NCBI GenBank assembly: GCA_964654015.1
Contig: CAZZHQ010000014.1
Coordinates: 1 to 38,863, forward strand
DNA length: 38,863 nt
Reading direction: 5' to 3'
Source of the DNA: JAUUZT01 sp964654015
Lineage (GTDB): Bacteria > Chloroflexota > Dehalococcoidia > GIF9 > AB-539-J10
Each line of letters opens with the position of its first letter. The stretch's first letter is position 1. Position numbers and translations under genes: made by a program. Below the pieces are notes generated by a model. It saw only the letters and a program-made list of their open reading frames with translations. It was not told the DNA's origin and made no database searches. Below, piece by piece: positions 16,943 to 25,916 of the stretch.

Positions 16943-18100
16943 ATGCAGAGATTGGGCCCTATCTGGACAGAAATCGATATGGACACTATCGCAGCAAACG
17001 TGAAGTCAATCAGGAATTCAGTTGACAAGAGCGTTGCGATTATGGGGGTGGTAAAGGCTAATGCCTATGGACATGACGCTACTGAGGTAGCACCTCTTTT
17101 ACTACAAAACGGGATATCTTATCTGGGCGTAGCCCGACTGGATGAGGGCATAGCCTTGCGCATGAGTAATATAACAGCCCCTATTATTGTTCTCGGACTT
17201 TCTCTCAAGGAAAGCCTGGAGGCATTACTGTCGTATGATCTTTCCCCTACGGTTTGTGACATTGAAGATATGGAGTTTCTATCTAAGTTAGCAGTAAAAA
17301 TGAACAAGGTAGTTAAAGTTCACGTAAAGGTAGATACAGGGTTGGGAAGAATAGGTGTCTCCCCCGAGAATGCGTTAGCTTTTGTACGCAGGGTGCAGGA
17401 TATGAAGAACATCCAGATAGAGGGAATATTTACGCACTTTGCCATCGCAGATGAACAGGATAAAAGCTATACAGAGGAGCAATTCAGGAAATTTATGTTT
17501 TTACTGGAGAGTATTAATCAGGCAGGGATAAAAATACCACTAAAGCACGCGGCAAATACTGCAGCCTTGCTTGATTTGCCTCATATGTCATTGGATATGG
17601 TGAGGCTGGGTGTTCTACCTTTTGGTCTATATCCATCCGCTGAGGTTAAGAAGTCTATAGAAGTGAAAACAGCACTGAAGTTCAAATCCAGGATTGTTCA
17701 TCTGAAGAAGGTCCCGGCGGGTAGAACTATCAGTTACGGTAGAACTTATTCAACCACCGCTGATACTATTGTAGCTACGTTGGCGGTTGGCTATGCTGAC
17801 GGCTACTCTCGCCTTTTATCCAACAATGCTGAGGTTGTAGTCAAGGGCAAAATAGCTCCAGTGATAGGAAGAATTTGCATGGACCAGACAATGATAGACA
17901 TAACGCAAATTCCTGGTGTTGAGGTAGGCGAGGAAGCAACACTGTGGGGAGGACAACAAATATACGAGTCTGCCGAGCGAATGCACACTATCATTAACGA
18001 GCTTATATGCATGGCCGATAGGAAAAGGATCCCCAAACTGTTTATCAAGAATGGGAGACCCTTTAAAATCAAGTCTATGCTGGGAGAATTTCTTCTCTGA
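16943..18100 (+). CDS. alr: Alanine racemase
   Basis: 385 residues. Supplies D-alanine for peptidoglycan; PLP-dependent, cytoplasmic. The PLP-lysine motif VVKANAYGHD places Lys38, and the catalytic tyrosine lies in ISYGRTYST (about residue 265), both conserved. DTGLGRIGV, GIFTHFA, KHAANTAA, MVRLGVLPFGLYP and GRICMDQTMIDIT are standard alanine racemase blocks. The ATG at 16943 follows AGGAGG (16929-16934). It stands alone on the plus strand between divergent glyA and the convergent gcv operon; its TGA stop is inside the shared terminator. A D-alanine gene suggests that the organism may use peptidoglycan or needs D-alanine otherwise, a mild point against cell-wall-less lineages. Confidence 0.95.
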   Translation: MQRLGPIWTEIDMDTIAANVKSIRNSVDKSVAIMGVVKANAYGHDATEVAPLLLQNGISYLGVARLDEGIALRMSNITAPIIVLGLSLKESLEALLSYDLSPTVCDIEDMEFLSKLAVKMNKVVKVHVKVDTGLGRIGVSPENALAFVRRVQDMKNIQIEGIFTHFAIADEQDKSYTEEQFRKFMFLLESINQAGIKIPLKHAANTAALLDLPHMSLDMVRLGVLPFGLYPSAEVKKSIEVKTALKFKSRIVHLKKVPAGRTISYGRTYSTTADTIVATLAVGYADGYSRLLSNNAEVVVKGKIAPVIGRICMDQTMIDITQIPGVEVGEEATLWGGQQIYESAERMHTIINELICMADRKRIPKLFIKNGRPFKIKSMLGEFLL

Positions 18101-18123
18101 GATAAAGACCCCTTCTTTATCTC
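18099..18123. terminator. Bidirectional terminator of alr and gcvT
   Basis: GAGATAAAGA (18099-18108) and TCTTTATCTC (18114-18123) form a perfect 10-bp stem with a 5-base loop CCCCT. TTATTTA follows on the plus strand. The left arm overlaps the TGA of alr (18098-18100) and the right arm contains the TAA of gcvT (complement of 18117-18119), so both coding ends are part of the terminator. Confidence 0.75.
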
Positions 18124-19232
18124 TTATTTACCGGTAGCAGAAAAGGCCTATCAACAACTACAGCTTTTAGCTCTTTATTTCTGATGACAATATCCAGTTC
18201 GGTGCCATTCTCTGTATAAGGCAAATCGACTATCGCTATTGCACATACCTTATCCAGAGAGGGACAGTAATTACCGGAGGTGATGTATCCCACCTTCTTC
18301 CCATCTTTTCTCACTTCCATTTTATTTCTGGGAATACCGCCTTTGGAAACAGAAAGGCCGACAAGTTTTCGGCTAATGCCTTTCTCTTTTATTTTCAGGA
18401 GTGCATCTTTGGCAATGAAGTTACCCTTATCGAATTTCACTGTCCAGCCCTGTCCTGTTTGCAATGGATTTATTGTCTCATCGATTTCATTAGCATAGAG
18501 CCAGTAGCAAACCTCAAACCTTGTCGTGTCTCTTGCGCCCAAACCGCAGGGTTTTATTCCAAACTTCTGTCCTTTTTCAAGGATGCCGTTCCAGACAGCA
18601 GCAGTATCTTCTGCCCGAGGGAATATTTCGAAGCCATCCTCTCCAGTATAACCGGTGTGAGAAATCAGTATCTCCTTCCCAAATATCTCAGCGTACATGA
18701 ATTTGAAGCGCTTCAGTTCTTTAAGTGAAACCTTTCCTTTTACAAGCGGTGTCAATAACTCTTCCGCAAGCGGCCCCTGTACTGCTACTTCTCCATAATC
18801 TTTACTCTTGTTCGAAATATCCACAGAGTAGCTACCCTTTTGCTTGCAAATCCAATCGAAATCCTTTATTGAATAATCCGGAGAAGCATTGACTACAAGT
18901 AAAACAAAATCATCCTTTACCTTGTAGACAAAGATATCGTCTACCTGTCCACCATCAGGGTAACAGAGTTGCGTATATTTTATATCCCCATCTTTCATCG
19001 GCAAAATTGAGTTAGGCACAAGGTAGTCAGTAAAGGCAAGTGCATCTTTACCACGTACCTCAATTTCACCCATGTGTGACACATCGAACATTCCCACCTT
19101 TTTCCTGACGGCAAAATGCTCCTCTATGATACCGGTGTACTGTACCGGCATGTCAAAACCATCAAACGGTATCATCTTAGCTTTTAGCTTCAGATGCTCT
19201 TCATGAAGAGGTGTAAGCAATAAATCTTCCAT
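18117..19232 (-). CDS. gcvT: Glycine cleavage system T protein (aminomethyltransferase)
   Basis: 371 residues. Transfers the methylene carbon from aminomethyl-lipoyl GcvH to tetrahydrofolate, releasing ammonia. Typical motifs are the N-terminal MIPFDGFDMPVQY, MFDVSHMGEIEVRG, GYTGEDGFEIF and CGLGARDTTRFEV, plus the C-terminal barrel with NKMEVRKDGKKVGYITSG. The ATG follows GGAGGG. It is the last gene of gcvH-gcvPA-gcvPB-gcvT, 13 bases after gcvPB, and ends in a terminator shared with alr. This gene order, with T last, is less usual than T-H-P. Confidence 0.96.
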   Translation of the reverse strand: MEDLLLTPLHEEHLKLKAKMIPFDGFDMPVQYTGIIEEHFAVRKKVGMFDVSHMGEIEVRGKDALAFTDYLVPNSILPMKDGDIKYTQLCYPDGGQVDDIFVYKVKDDFVLLVVNASPDYSIKDFDWICKQKGSYSVDISNKSKDYGEVAVQGPLAEELLTPLVKGKVSLKELKRFKFMYAEIFGKEILISHTGYTGEDGFEIFPRAEDTAAVWNGILEKGQKFGIKPCGLGARDTTRFEVCYWLYANEIDETINPLQTGQGWTVKFDKGNFIAKDALLKIKEKGISRKLVGLSVSKGGIPRNKMEVRKDGKKVGYITSGNYCPSLDKVCAIAIVDLPYTENGTELDIVIRNKELKAVVVDRPFLLPVNKR

Positions 19233-19245
19233 ATTTCCCTCCTGT

Positions 19246-20745
19246 TTAAAAATTAATGTTTGCTTCTGTATACCCCAGTTCGTCTTTTATTTTCAACTCG
19301 TCATCGTAATGCAGGATTGGCCTCTTTACCGCCAGTACGTCATTCGCTCTCTTTATCCGAGTATTATGTGGTGCAGTTAACAGCAAGTCAGGATTTGTCT
19401 TTGCTTCAGCAGCAATTTTTATCATAGCATCAATAAAGACATCGATAGTTTCCTTGCTTTCTGACTCCGGTGGTTCCACCATCAGGGTCTCCTCAGCATA
19501 AGGCTCAAAATGGGGGAAGTAAATTGTAGGCGGATGTAAACCATAATCCATCAACCTCTTGGCGATGTCCAGGGTTTTTATGCCATATTCCTTATAGTCT
19601 CTACCTGTGAGAGTGCATTCGTGGCCACAATAACCACCGTACGCAGGTCGATAATACTTCTTTAACTTAGCAAGAACATAATTAGCATTGATGACACTTG
19701 CTCGCGTCACTTCAGAAAGGCCATCCGGTCCCATTGAGAGAATCCAGGCGTAGCTCTTCAATAGAACAGTGAAATTACTCCAGAATGCCCTTATCATACC
19801 GATACTTTTAGGTCCGACATCGGACAGGTGATACTTATTATTTTCAAAAGTGACTATCGGAGTGGGAAGATATTGAATCAAAGGTTCTTTTACCCCTATT
19901 ACACCTGCACCCGGCCCACCACCACCATGTGGAGTAGAGAAAGTCTTATGCAGGTTAAGATGTACTATATCAAAGCCTGAATCACCAGGTCGAAAGAGGC
20001 CAAAAGAGGCATTGAGATTGGCGCCATCATAGTAAAGCAAGCCTCCTTTAGCATGTACTATTTTCTGAATTTCATCTATTTTGGGATCGTAGAGACCGAC
20101 CGTATTGGGATTGGTCAACATGAATCCCGCTGTGTCTTCATCCATCAATTCAGCAAGTTGTTGAATATCTACTGTGCCATTTTCATTGGATTTGATTTCT
20201 ACCAATTCAAATCCACCCATAATGGCAGTGGCCGGGTTAGTTCCATGACCAGAGTCAGGCACTAATACTTTGTGCCTGATGTCGTTACGGTCATTAAAAT
20301 ATTTCCTTACTATGAGGATACCAGTTAATTCCCCATGTGCTCCTGCCGCAGGGGCCATAGTATACTGGTCCACTCCTGTAATCTCAGCAAGCAGCTTTCC
20401 CAGTTCATACATAATCTGCAGAGAACCCTGCACTGTCTCTTCCGGTGCCAGTGGATGCGCATAAGCAAAGGAATCCAACGATGCCAGTTTCTCATTGATT
20501 TTAGGGTTATATTTCATGGTACAAGAGCCAAGAGGATAGATACCATCATCAATTCCATAGTTGAATTTGGATAGTTTGGTGAAGTGTCTAACGACATCAA
20601 CCTCGGAAACTTCGCATAGCTCCTTTTTGCCCTCTGCCAGGGCATAATCGGGCACACAGTCCTTAATATCTACATCATCGAATAAGTCCTTTGGCAGAGA
20701 ATAACCATCCCTTCCCTTTACACTTTTCTCAAATATCAGTTTCAT
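19246..20745 (-). CDS. gcvPB: Glycine dehydrogenase (decarboxylating) subunit 2
   Basis: 499 residues, the PLP-carrying half of the split P protein that decarboxylates glycine and loads the aminomethyl group on GcvH. The PLP-lysine motif HLNLHKTFSTPHGGGGPG is clear (Lys267). Other family blocks are YPLGSCTMKYNPKIN, GAHGELTGILI, DSGHGTNPATA and YDGANLNA. An AAGGAGAG ribosome site overlaps the end of gcvPA, consistent with coupled translation. The split PA/PB form is known from Firmicutes, archaea and other lineages, in contrast to the single long GcvP of Proteobacteria. Confidence 0.96.
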   Translation of the reverse strand: MKLIFEKSVKGRDGYSLPKDLFDDVDIKDCVPDYALAEGKKELCEVSEVDVVRHFTKLSKFNYGIDDGIYPLGSCTMKYNPKINEKLASLDSFAYAHPLAPEETVQGSLQIMYELGKLLAEITGVDQYTMAPAAGAHGELTGILIVRKYFNDRNDIRHKVLVPDSGHGTNPATAIMGGFELVEIKSNENGTVDIQQLAELMDEDTAGFMLTNPNTVGLYDPKIDEIQKIVHAKGGLLYYDGANLNASFGLFRPGDSGFDIVHLNLHKTFSTPHGGGGPGAGVIGVKEPLIQYLPTPIVTFENNKYHLSDVGPKSIGMIRAFWSNFTVLLKSYAWILSMGPDGLSEVTRASVINANYVLAKLKKYYRPAYGGYCGHECTLTGRDYKEYGIKTLDIAKRLMDYGLHPPTIYFPHFEPYAEETLMVEPPESESKETIDVFIDAMIKIAAEAKTNPDLLLTAPHNTRIKRANDVLAVKRPILHYDDELKIKDELGYTEANINF

Positions 20746-20758
20746 CTTTACGCTCTCC

Positions 20759-22108
20759 TTAACTCGAAAGAATCTCAGCCGCCCTGTTCAGGTCATCCCT
20801 GCTTAACAGCTCGGTTACAGCGAAGAGTAAAACATTCTCCCATTGCGGTCCTTTATAGAACTGACCGACTGTAAGAGGAGGCATAAAGTTATTCTCCAGC
20901 AATCTCTGGTTTAAGGTAGCCAGGCTGTTCTTGCTCTTCAATAGAAACTCGTTATAGAACGGATAAGTGTAAACTTTCTCAAATTTGCCAGATTTCAACA
21001 GTAGTTTTTCAAGGTAGTGAGCGGCTTTCGTATTGAGCAGTGAAAGCTTATAAAGCCCCTCTGTCCCCAGCAGTGAGAGGTAAATATCTGCCGCAACGCT
21101 ATTCAATCCATGGTTAGAACAGATATTCGAGGTAGCTTTTTGCCTCCTGATATCCTGTTCTCTGGCACGCATAGTCATTACAAAAACACGTTTGCCGTCC
21201 TCGTCAACTGTCTCGCCAGAAATCCTTCCCGGAATCTGCCGTATATATTGCTTTCTGGCTGCCAGGTAACCGTTGTAAGGACCTCCATAGTTCAAGTTCA
21301 AGCCAAATGATTGAGCCTCCCCTGCCACGATATCGACGCCTAGCTCTCCAGGCGCCTTCAAGACAGCCAGTGACATGCTTTCAGCAACCGAATTTATCAG
21401 CAGGGTTTTCTTATTATCATGAACCAGTTCAGATATTCCAGCTATGTCCTCTATCCCACCGAAGAAATTCGGATTCTGAACAATTACTGAAGCAACATCA
21501 TCGCCGCTTATCAATTCTTTTAGCTTTTCAACGTCAACCATGGCTTCTTTATGTGGTAATTCTATAATCTCTGTATTGTGTGGAGCAGTATATGTCCCAA
21601 CCGTCTCCCTGTAATGAGGATGTAGCGCCGCTGAAATGACAATTTTATTTTTCTTTGTCAGACGAAGCGTCAACAGCGCTGCTTCAGCGGTTGCTGAAGC
21701 CCCATCATAAATAGACGTTATCACTACCTCCATCCTGGTTAACCTGGCCAAGAAGCTCTGGTACTCAAACATCATTTGTAACGTACCCTGACTCAGCTCA
21801 GGTTGATAGGGGGTATAAGCAGTCCAGAACTCCTCCCGCTGGAGTAAAAAATTCTCCGCCTCTGGTATGTAATGTCTGTAGGCCCCTCCGCCCAGAAGAG
21901 ATTTACAAAGGCGAAAATCATAGTTTTTTCGAGAAATCTTTAAAACATGGTCTGCTAACTCTGCCTCAGGGATAGCCTCGGGAATTTTCAATTTTCCCTT
22001 AGGCAAAATCTTTTCATGAATGCCACTCACTAACTCTTCAAAAGAGGAAACGCCAATTTCCTTCAGCATCTCCTCTCTCTGTTCTTCAGTGCTTGGAATA
22101 TATCTCAT
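20759..22108 (-). CDS. gcvPA: Glycine dehydrogenase (decarboxylating) subunit 1
   Basis: 449 residues, the N-terminal, PLP-lysine-lacking half of the split P protein. Recognised by the opening MRYIPSTEEQREEML, then GGGAYRHYIPEAENFLLQREEFWTAYTPYQPELSQG-type blocks (LLGGGAYRHYIP; FWTAYTPYQPE), TSIYDGASATAEA, and IRRQKATSNICSNHGLNSVAA near the C-terminus. Start ATG is one base beyond the gcvH stop (TAG-C-ATG), with AGAGGT as a modest ribosome site. Works as a heterotetramer with GcvPB. Confidence 0.96.
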   Translation of the reverse strand: MRYIPSTEEQREEMLKEIGVSSFEELVSGIHEKILPKGKLKIPEAIPEAELADHVLKISRKNYDFRLCKSLLGGGAYRHYIPEAENFLLQREEFWTAYTPYQPELSQGTLQMMFEYQSFLARLTRMEVVITSIYDGASATAEAALLTLRLTKKNKIVISAALHPHYRETVGTYTAPHNTEIIELPHKEAMVDVEKLKELISGDDVASVIVQNPNFFGGIEDIAGISELVHDNKKTLLINSVAESMSLAVLKAPGELGVDIVAGEAQSFGLNLNYGGPYNGYLAARKQYIRQIPGRISGETVDEDGKRVFVMTMRAREQDIRRQKATSNICSNHGLNSVAADIYLSLLGTEGLYKLSLLNTKAAHYLEKLLLKSGKFEKVYTYPFYNEFLLKSKNSLATLNQRLLENNFMPPLTVGQFYKGPQWENVLLFAVTELLSRDDLNRAAEILSS

Positions 22109-22109
22109 G

Positions 22110-22511
22110 CTATACCTCTACGTCTCGCAGTTTGGAGTGCTCTGTATATGCCTTATCATCCATTATATTTTTTAGTTCGCCGGGATCATCTATCTTTATC
22201 TTTGCTATCCAACCTTCGCCATAAGGGTCAGAATTCATCAGGGAACTGTCTTCAACTACCTTCTCATTCACTTCGATTATCTCGCCGGAGATGGGAGCAC
22301 TTACATCTGATGCTGCTTTAACAGACTCGACAGCCGTGAACTCCTCGCCCTGTTTTACTTTCTTTCCCTTTTCGGCTTCGTCAAGATAGACGATATCCCC
22401 CAATTGATCCTGTGCATAGTCGGTGAGTCCCACTGTACCTACATCCCCTTCTACCCTCAGCCATTCCTCTGTCTTGGTGTAATAAAGTCCCTCAATGATT
22501 TTATTTGTCAT
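22110..22511 (-). CDS. gcvH: Glycine cleavage system H protein
   Basis: 133 residues, the lipoyl carrier that shuttles between P, T and L proteins. Lipoyl lysine is Lys65 in VESVKAASD, the conserved attachment context. The fold markers YYTKTEEWLRVEG, VGLTDYAQDQLGDIVYLDE and NSDPYGEGWIAKIKI are all present. First gene of the operon; CAGGAGGG precedes the ATG and a promoter candidate lies at 22654-22680. The L protein (lipoamide dehydrogenase) and lipoate ligase genes are not in the window and must be elsewhere. Confidence 0.97.
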   Translation of the reverse strand: MTNKIIEGLYYTKTEEWLRVEGDVGTVGLTDYAQDQLGDIVYLDEAEKGKKVKQGEEFTAVESVKAASDVSAPISGEIIEVNEKVVEDSSLMNSDPYGEGWIAKIKIDDPGELKNIMDDKAYTEHSKLRDVEV

Positions 22512-22653
22512 ATTCCCTCCTGTGAAATATTTTTTCTCTGAACATAATGATAGGGGTGGTTATAAAAAAAGTTGTTCTTGGTAGAGGTGAAACACCCGTA
22601 GGCTTGAATATTTTCCTAAACGTCATTATATGTTCTATTAACCCGTAGCGTAT

Positions 22654-22680
22654 ATTATATCAATTTATTTCCCTTGGCAA
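22654..22680 (-). promoter_or_regulatory. Candidate promoter of the gcv operon
   Basis: Minus-strand TTGCCA (complement of 22675-22680) and TATAAT (complement of 22654-22659) with a 15-base spacer, which is short. It lies about 140 bases before the gcvH start. No glycine-riboswitch core was recognised in the leader. Confidence 0.4.
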
Positions 22681-22744
22681 CCGAAATATAGTAATTTTGT
22701 AGTATAAAAATAACGTCCTCTATAGACTTGAAAAACTTAGCCAG

Positions 22745-23206
22745 TCAATCATAGGCCAAACGAGTTTTTTCATCTGATAACGTTGGTTCAAGAATTTCTT
22801 TCCATTCTTCTAAGGGAGTCCATGTTCCCAGATTCATATGTGTAATATAATATTTCTGAGGAATCGGGTGTGTTCCAATAACCACCTCTAGTTCAAATTT
22901 TTCCCTGATAAAATCGCGGAAATACTTTATGTATGGACAGGGAGGGTATCCAACGACCAATCCTGTGGACAGGTGAATAACCTGTGCCCCATTTTTTTTC
23001 ATTTCAGCCGGAACGTATTCAATATACCCGCCAGGGCACCCACCACAAGAGACATATCCAACCAAATTCACCTTTTTCCCTTTGTAAATACTGAACGCTC
23101 CTTCTCTACTGCGTAGAGACCTCAGGCATTTGCCTCCGGCACACAAAGCAGACATACGACAGCGATTATCACAGATAATAATTCCAATTTGGATTTTTTC
23201 TTTCAT
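22745..23206 (-). CDS. CGGC domain-containing protein
   Basis: 153 residues, cysteine-rich. The defining Cys-Gly-Gly-Cys motif (Cys54-Cys57, in GYVSCGGCPGGYIEY) is present, with further Cys at about 12, 16, 22, 27 and 91. The rest follows the CGGC domain plan: IGIIICDNRCR at the N-terminus, MKKNGAQVIHLSTG and PPCPYIKYFRDFIREKFELEVVIGTH near the C-terminus. The family is thought to bind metal; no function is established. ATG is preceded by a GGGG-type site. It lies upstream of the gcv promoter on the same strand but about 230 bases away, so it is probably separate. Confidence 0.85.
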   Translation of the reverse strand: MKEKIQIGIIICDNRCRMSALCAGGKCLRSLRSREGAFSIYKGKKVNLVGYVSCGGCPGGYIEYVPAEMKKNGAQVIHLSTGLVVGYPPCPYIKYFRDFIREKFELEVVIGTHPIPQKYYITHMNLGTWTPLEEWKEILEPTLSDEKTRLAYD

Positions 23207-23564
23207 TTTATTCCCCCCATCGAGTTCGATAGCTAAAAAAACTTTCAGTGTACTTTCCTTGCTGCATTAAGTGGCATTATAGCACTTTGAATACATTCCC
23301 CCTTCCTGAATAATTAACTGCATCAAATCCGAGCATGGCAGCTGCATAGCGGGTAGCAGGAGAAGTAGAAGCGGCGCCAAACTTCAAAAAATACATGTTG
23401 ATATAGGTGACATTTCTGCCGCACAGTAAATGTTATTTTTTTCACAAAAACATCATAAAATACCAGTTTTACTTTTATGTAAAACAATAGAAAGTATCCA
23501 TTGCCTTATGTTATTTGCTTGCAGGATGAGGCAATAGTCTTAACAATTGCGGTAAACTATTGAT
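23207..23564. other. Divergent spacer between CGGC gene and the envelope cluster
   Basis: No gene seen in about 360 bases. Features are an inverted repeat GTTTTAC-N6-GTAAAAC (23466-23485), a second weaker pair ATTGCCT (23500-23506)/AGGCAAT (23529-23535), and AT-rich flanks suited to divergent promoters. No ribosome site of consensus type precedes the ATG at 23565. Confidence 0.4.
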
Positions 23565-24740
23565 ATGGCTAGAAACTATTATGACGTTATCATAGTTGGT
23601 GCGGGACCTTCTGGTGCGACACTTGCTTATGAATTAGCAAAACAGGGTATAGATGTAATTGTTCTAGAGAAAGAGAAATTCCCCCGGTATAAATGCTGTG
23701 CGGGTGGAATTACACACAAAGTTTTAAACCTCCTTGATTTTGATATTTCTGAGGCAATAGAAGAAACTATCTATGATATTAGATTCTTGTATAAGCTTGA
23801 GAAATCATACCTTGGGCATTACGACAAACCATTACTATATACCGTCACGCGTGATGTCTTTGACAACCTATTGGTAGAAAAAGCACAGCAATGTGGAGCC
23901 AGGTTCCTGGACAAGCAAAGAGTAAGGAAAATAGAAATAAATAAGGGTGCGGTTGAGGTGACAACGCAAGATAAGACTTATTATTCAGGCCTTATAGCAG
24001 GGGCAGATGGAGTCTACAGCACAGTGGTAAAAGAACTGGGTATTAAGAGAAGGATTGACTACATTGTCGGCATAGAAACTGAGCTACGAGTGCCTGATTA
24101 TGAACTGGAAAAATGGGGAAAAAGTGTAGAGATAGAGTTTGGGAGAATCCATGGAGGGTATGCCTGGCTATTCCCAAAGCGCAACCATCTATCCGTTGGA
24201 GCAGGCTGCCAGTTTTCTGAAGCAAAAAGTCTTAAACGCCATTATGAAAGTTTTATTGATTACTTAAATTTCAGGAAATACACCCCTCTCAGAACAAGTA
24301 GCTTATTAATACCGGTTATGAAAGACAAAGTAACCTGTTGTGGTGAAAGGTTCGTGCTCCTCGGAGATGCCACCGGTTTAGCTGACCCGCTGACTGGAGA
24401 AGGTATTTACAACGCAATTTTGAGTGCACAGCTTTGCGCACCGTCAATCATGAATTCACTGGTGAATAATAGAAATGACCTGCAATCCTACCAGCAGAGT
24501 GTTGACCTGATTATTTCGCCTGAGCTGTTAATAGCTCAAAAAACTGCTACGTTGTTAGCACGATTTCCCAATTTAGTGTTTAGCCTATTGACGGGGAATG
24601 AAAGAATATGGAAGAATATTGCTAAATTAATGCGCGGAGAAACAAATTATAATACGATAATAAAGAAAAGCAGCGACATAACAGGAAATGTCATGATATC
24701 GAATTCAATAAAGAAGTTTCTATTTAAATCAGGACGATGA
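23565..24740 (+). CDS. Geranylgeranyl reductase family FAD-dependent oxidoreductase
   Basis: 391 residues. The N-terminal dinucleotide fold VIIVGAGPSGATLAYELAK with VIVLEK at the end of the second strand (about 8-36), KCCAGGI next to the flavin, and the second FAD motif RFVLLGDATGLADPLTGEGIYNA (GD at about 268) place it in the geranylgeranyl reductase/PHBH-like family. Known members hydrogenate isoprenoid chains of archaeal lipids, chlorophyll or menaquinone; bacterial relatives are often uncharacterised. There is no convincing ribosome site. The stop overlaps the next start as ATGA (24737-24740). It opens the long plus-strand cluster, so an envelope-lipid or quinone substrate is a reasonable inference, not a demonstration. 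Confidence 0.85.
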   Translation: MARNYYDVIIVGAGPSGATLAYELAKQGIDVIVLEKEKFPRYKCCAGGITHKVLNLLDFDISEAIEETIYDIRFLYKLEKSYLGHYDKPLLYTVTRDVFDNLLVEKAQQCGARFLDKQRVRKIEINKGAVEVTTQDKTYYSGLIAGADGVYSTVVKELGIKRRIDYIVGIETELRVPDYELEKWGKSVEIEFGRIHGGYAWLFPKRNHLSVGAGCQFSEAKSLKRHYESFIDYLNFRKYTPLRTSSLLIPVMKDKVTCCGERFVLLGDATGLADPLTGEGIYNAILSAQLCAPSIMNSLVNNRNDLQSYQQSVDLIISPELLIAQKTATLLARFPNLVFSLLTGNERIWKNIAKLMRGETNYNTIIKKSSDITGNVMISNSIKKFLFKSGR

Positions 24741-25492
24741 TTAATACCAGATATAGTTTGCTTGGTTGGGGGTTATTGCTAGCAGGTGTTGGACTTCTGC
24801 CAACTTCGTATTTGTTGCTACGCTCTATTCCTCTTATCGCCTTAGGTATTTCATTAATAATCATAGGCATAACATGTCTAACACTTGGGAAAAGCCGCCC
24901 AAAAATTTCCTCTGAATTGAGCAACCTTCTTATGAATACAGGGGTTGAAAATCTTGGTTCTCTGCTTGAAGAACTTGGCCTGAAAGCCAGAGGTATGTAT
25001 CTCCCATCTTCGTTATGCGGAGGAAAGCCAAAAGCTATTATACCTTTACACAATAATTCACATTATCCCAATATCAGAAAGCCTTTGCAGCAAAGGCTTG
25101 TTGTATCTTTTGGAGAAGACCCTGAAGATATCGGAATCCTGGTAACTACTATTGGTTCAAACATCCTGGATATACTGGAGGGAAAACCTGGAGCCTCTCC
25201 AGAGGAAATAGCTACAGCCCTCACCACTATATTAGTTGGGACTCTGGATATTGCTGGTGCAGTAAACGTCAGCATGGGAGATAACAGCGCTATAGTCAGA
25301 ATATCTCATCCACGTTTGAAGGATATTAGTAATTCCTGGGCAGTGCAGAGTCTGGGAAGTCCTGCCGCCTCAATAGCTGCATCTATAGTTGCCGAAGCTC
25401 TAGAGAGACCCGTAATAATAGAATCCGAGACTTCAAAGCACCAGGAGAATATAATCACTCTGGAAATTCTCAGCAATTACCAGCAAGAATAA
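24737..25492 (+). CDS. Membrane protein of unknown function, archaeal DUF-like
   Basis: 251 residues. Two adjacent hydrophobic helices (about 5-27 and 30-49) form a hairpin anchor; the remainder is soluble with no catalytic motif. The segment ELSNLLMNTGVENLGSLLEELGL with a following YLPS, and the C-terminal GSPAASIAASIVAEALERPVIIE, resemble by memory haloarchaeal membrane proteins (I recall a DUF7982-type family; unverified). Translation is coupled to the flavoprotein upstream. It may be a scaffold in the membrane assembly encoded here, but no function is established. Confidence 0.6.
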   Translation: MINTRYSLLGWGLLLAGVGLLPTSYLLLRSIPLIALGISLIIIGITCLTLGKSRPKISSELSNLLMNTGVENLGSLLEELGLKARGMYLPSSLCGGKPKAIIPLHNNSHYPNIRKPLQQRLVVSFGEDPEDIGILVTTIGSNILDILEGKPGASPEEIATALTTILVGTLDIAGAVNVSMGDNSAIVRISHPRLKDISNSWAVQSLGSPAASIAASIVAEALERPVIIESETSKHQENIITLEILSNYQQE

Positions 25493-25523
25493 AAGTGTAT
25501 GTATAGTAGAAAAGGCACTAAAA

Positions 25524-25826
25524 ATGAGAATATATGATAACTATATTATTATACTGACGAGCCTTTTACTGGGCACTACAATTATCTTTGCGCTGGTGAA
25601 TGAAACTCGACTGGATCTCTGTCTTAGTGTATATCTCATAGTGTGCCTGGTTGTAAATGAGCTTTATATTTACCTCAATCCAAAAGCCAAAAGGGGTCTT
25701 GACAAGGTTAATTATCTGCTTTTAGGCGGATTTACTTTAATTGTGGCGTCCAATATAGCTGAGATACTATGGCGCATAAATCCCATAGAGATAGCCTGGG
25801 GAATTATACATACAAGGCTGCCGTAA
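25524..25826 (+). CDS. Small integral membrane protein
   Basis: 100 residues with three hydrophobic segments (about 6-25, 30-50 and 64-82) and a positively charged loop (NPKAKRGLDK) between the second and third. AAAAGG about nine bases before ATG 25524 is a weak ribosome site. I do not recognise the family. It is 31 bases after the preceding gene and shares its strand, so it likely belongs to the same transcript. Confidence 0.55.
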   Translation: MRIYDNYIIILTSLLLGTTIIFALVNETRLDLCLSVYLIVCLVVNELYIYLNPKAKRGLDKVNYLLLGGFTLIVASNIAEILWRINPIEIAWGIIHTRLP

Positions 25827-25916
25827 GATGTAATTACATAAAGATATTCACTGGTCTGGGTGTTGATGTTAATGAATGCGGTATAAAGGTCAAAGATATC
25901 TCTTGCATATAAAATT

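Noticed and set aside
22512..22744. Glycine riboswitch before gcvH
   Set aside because: The leader was read on the minus strand for the conserved core and neither aptamer core could be found; only a promoter-like pair and a ribosome site are visible.
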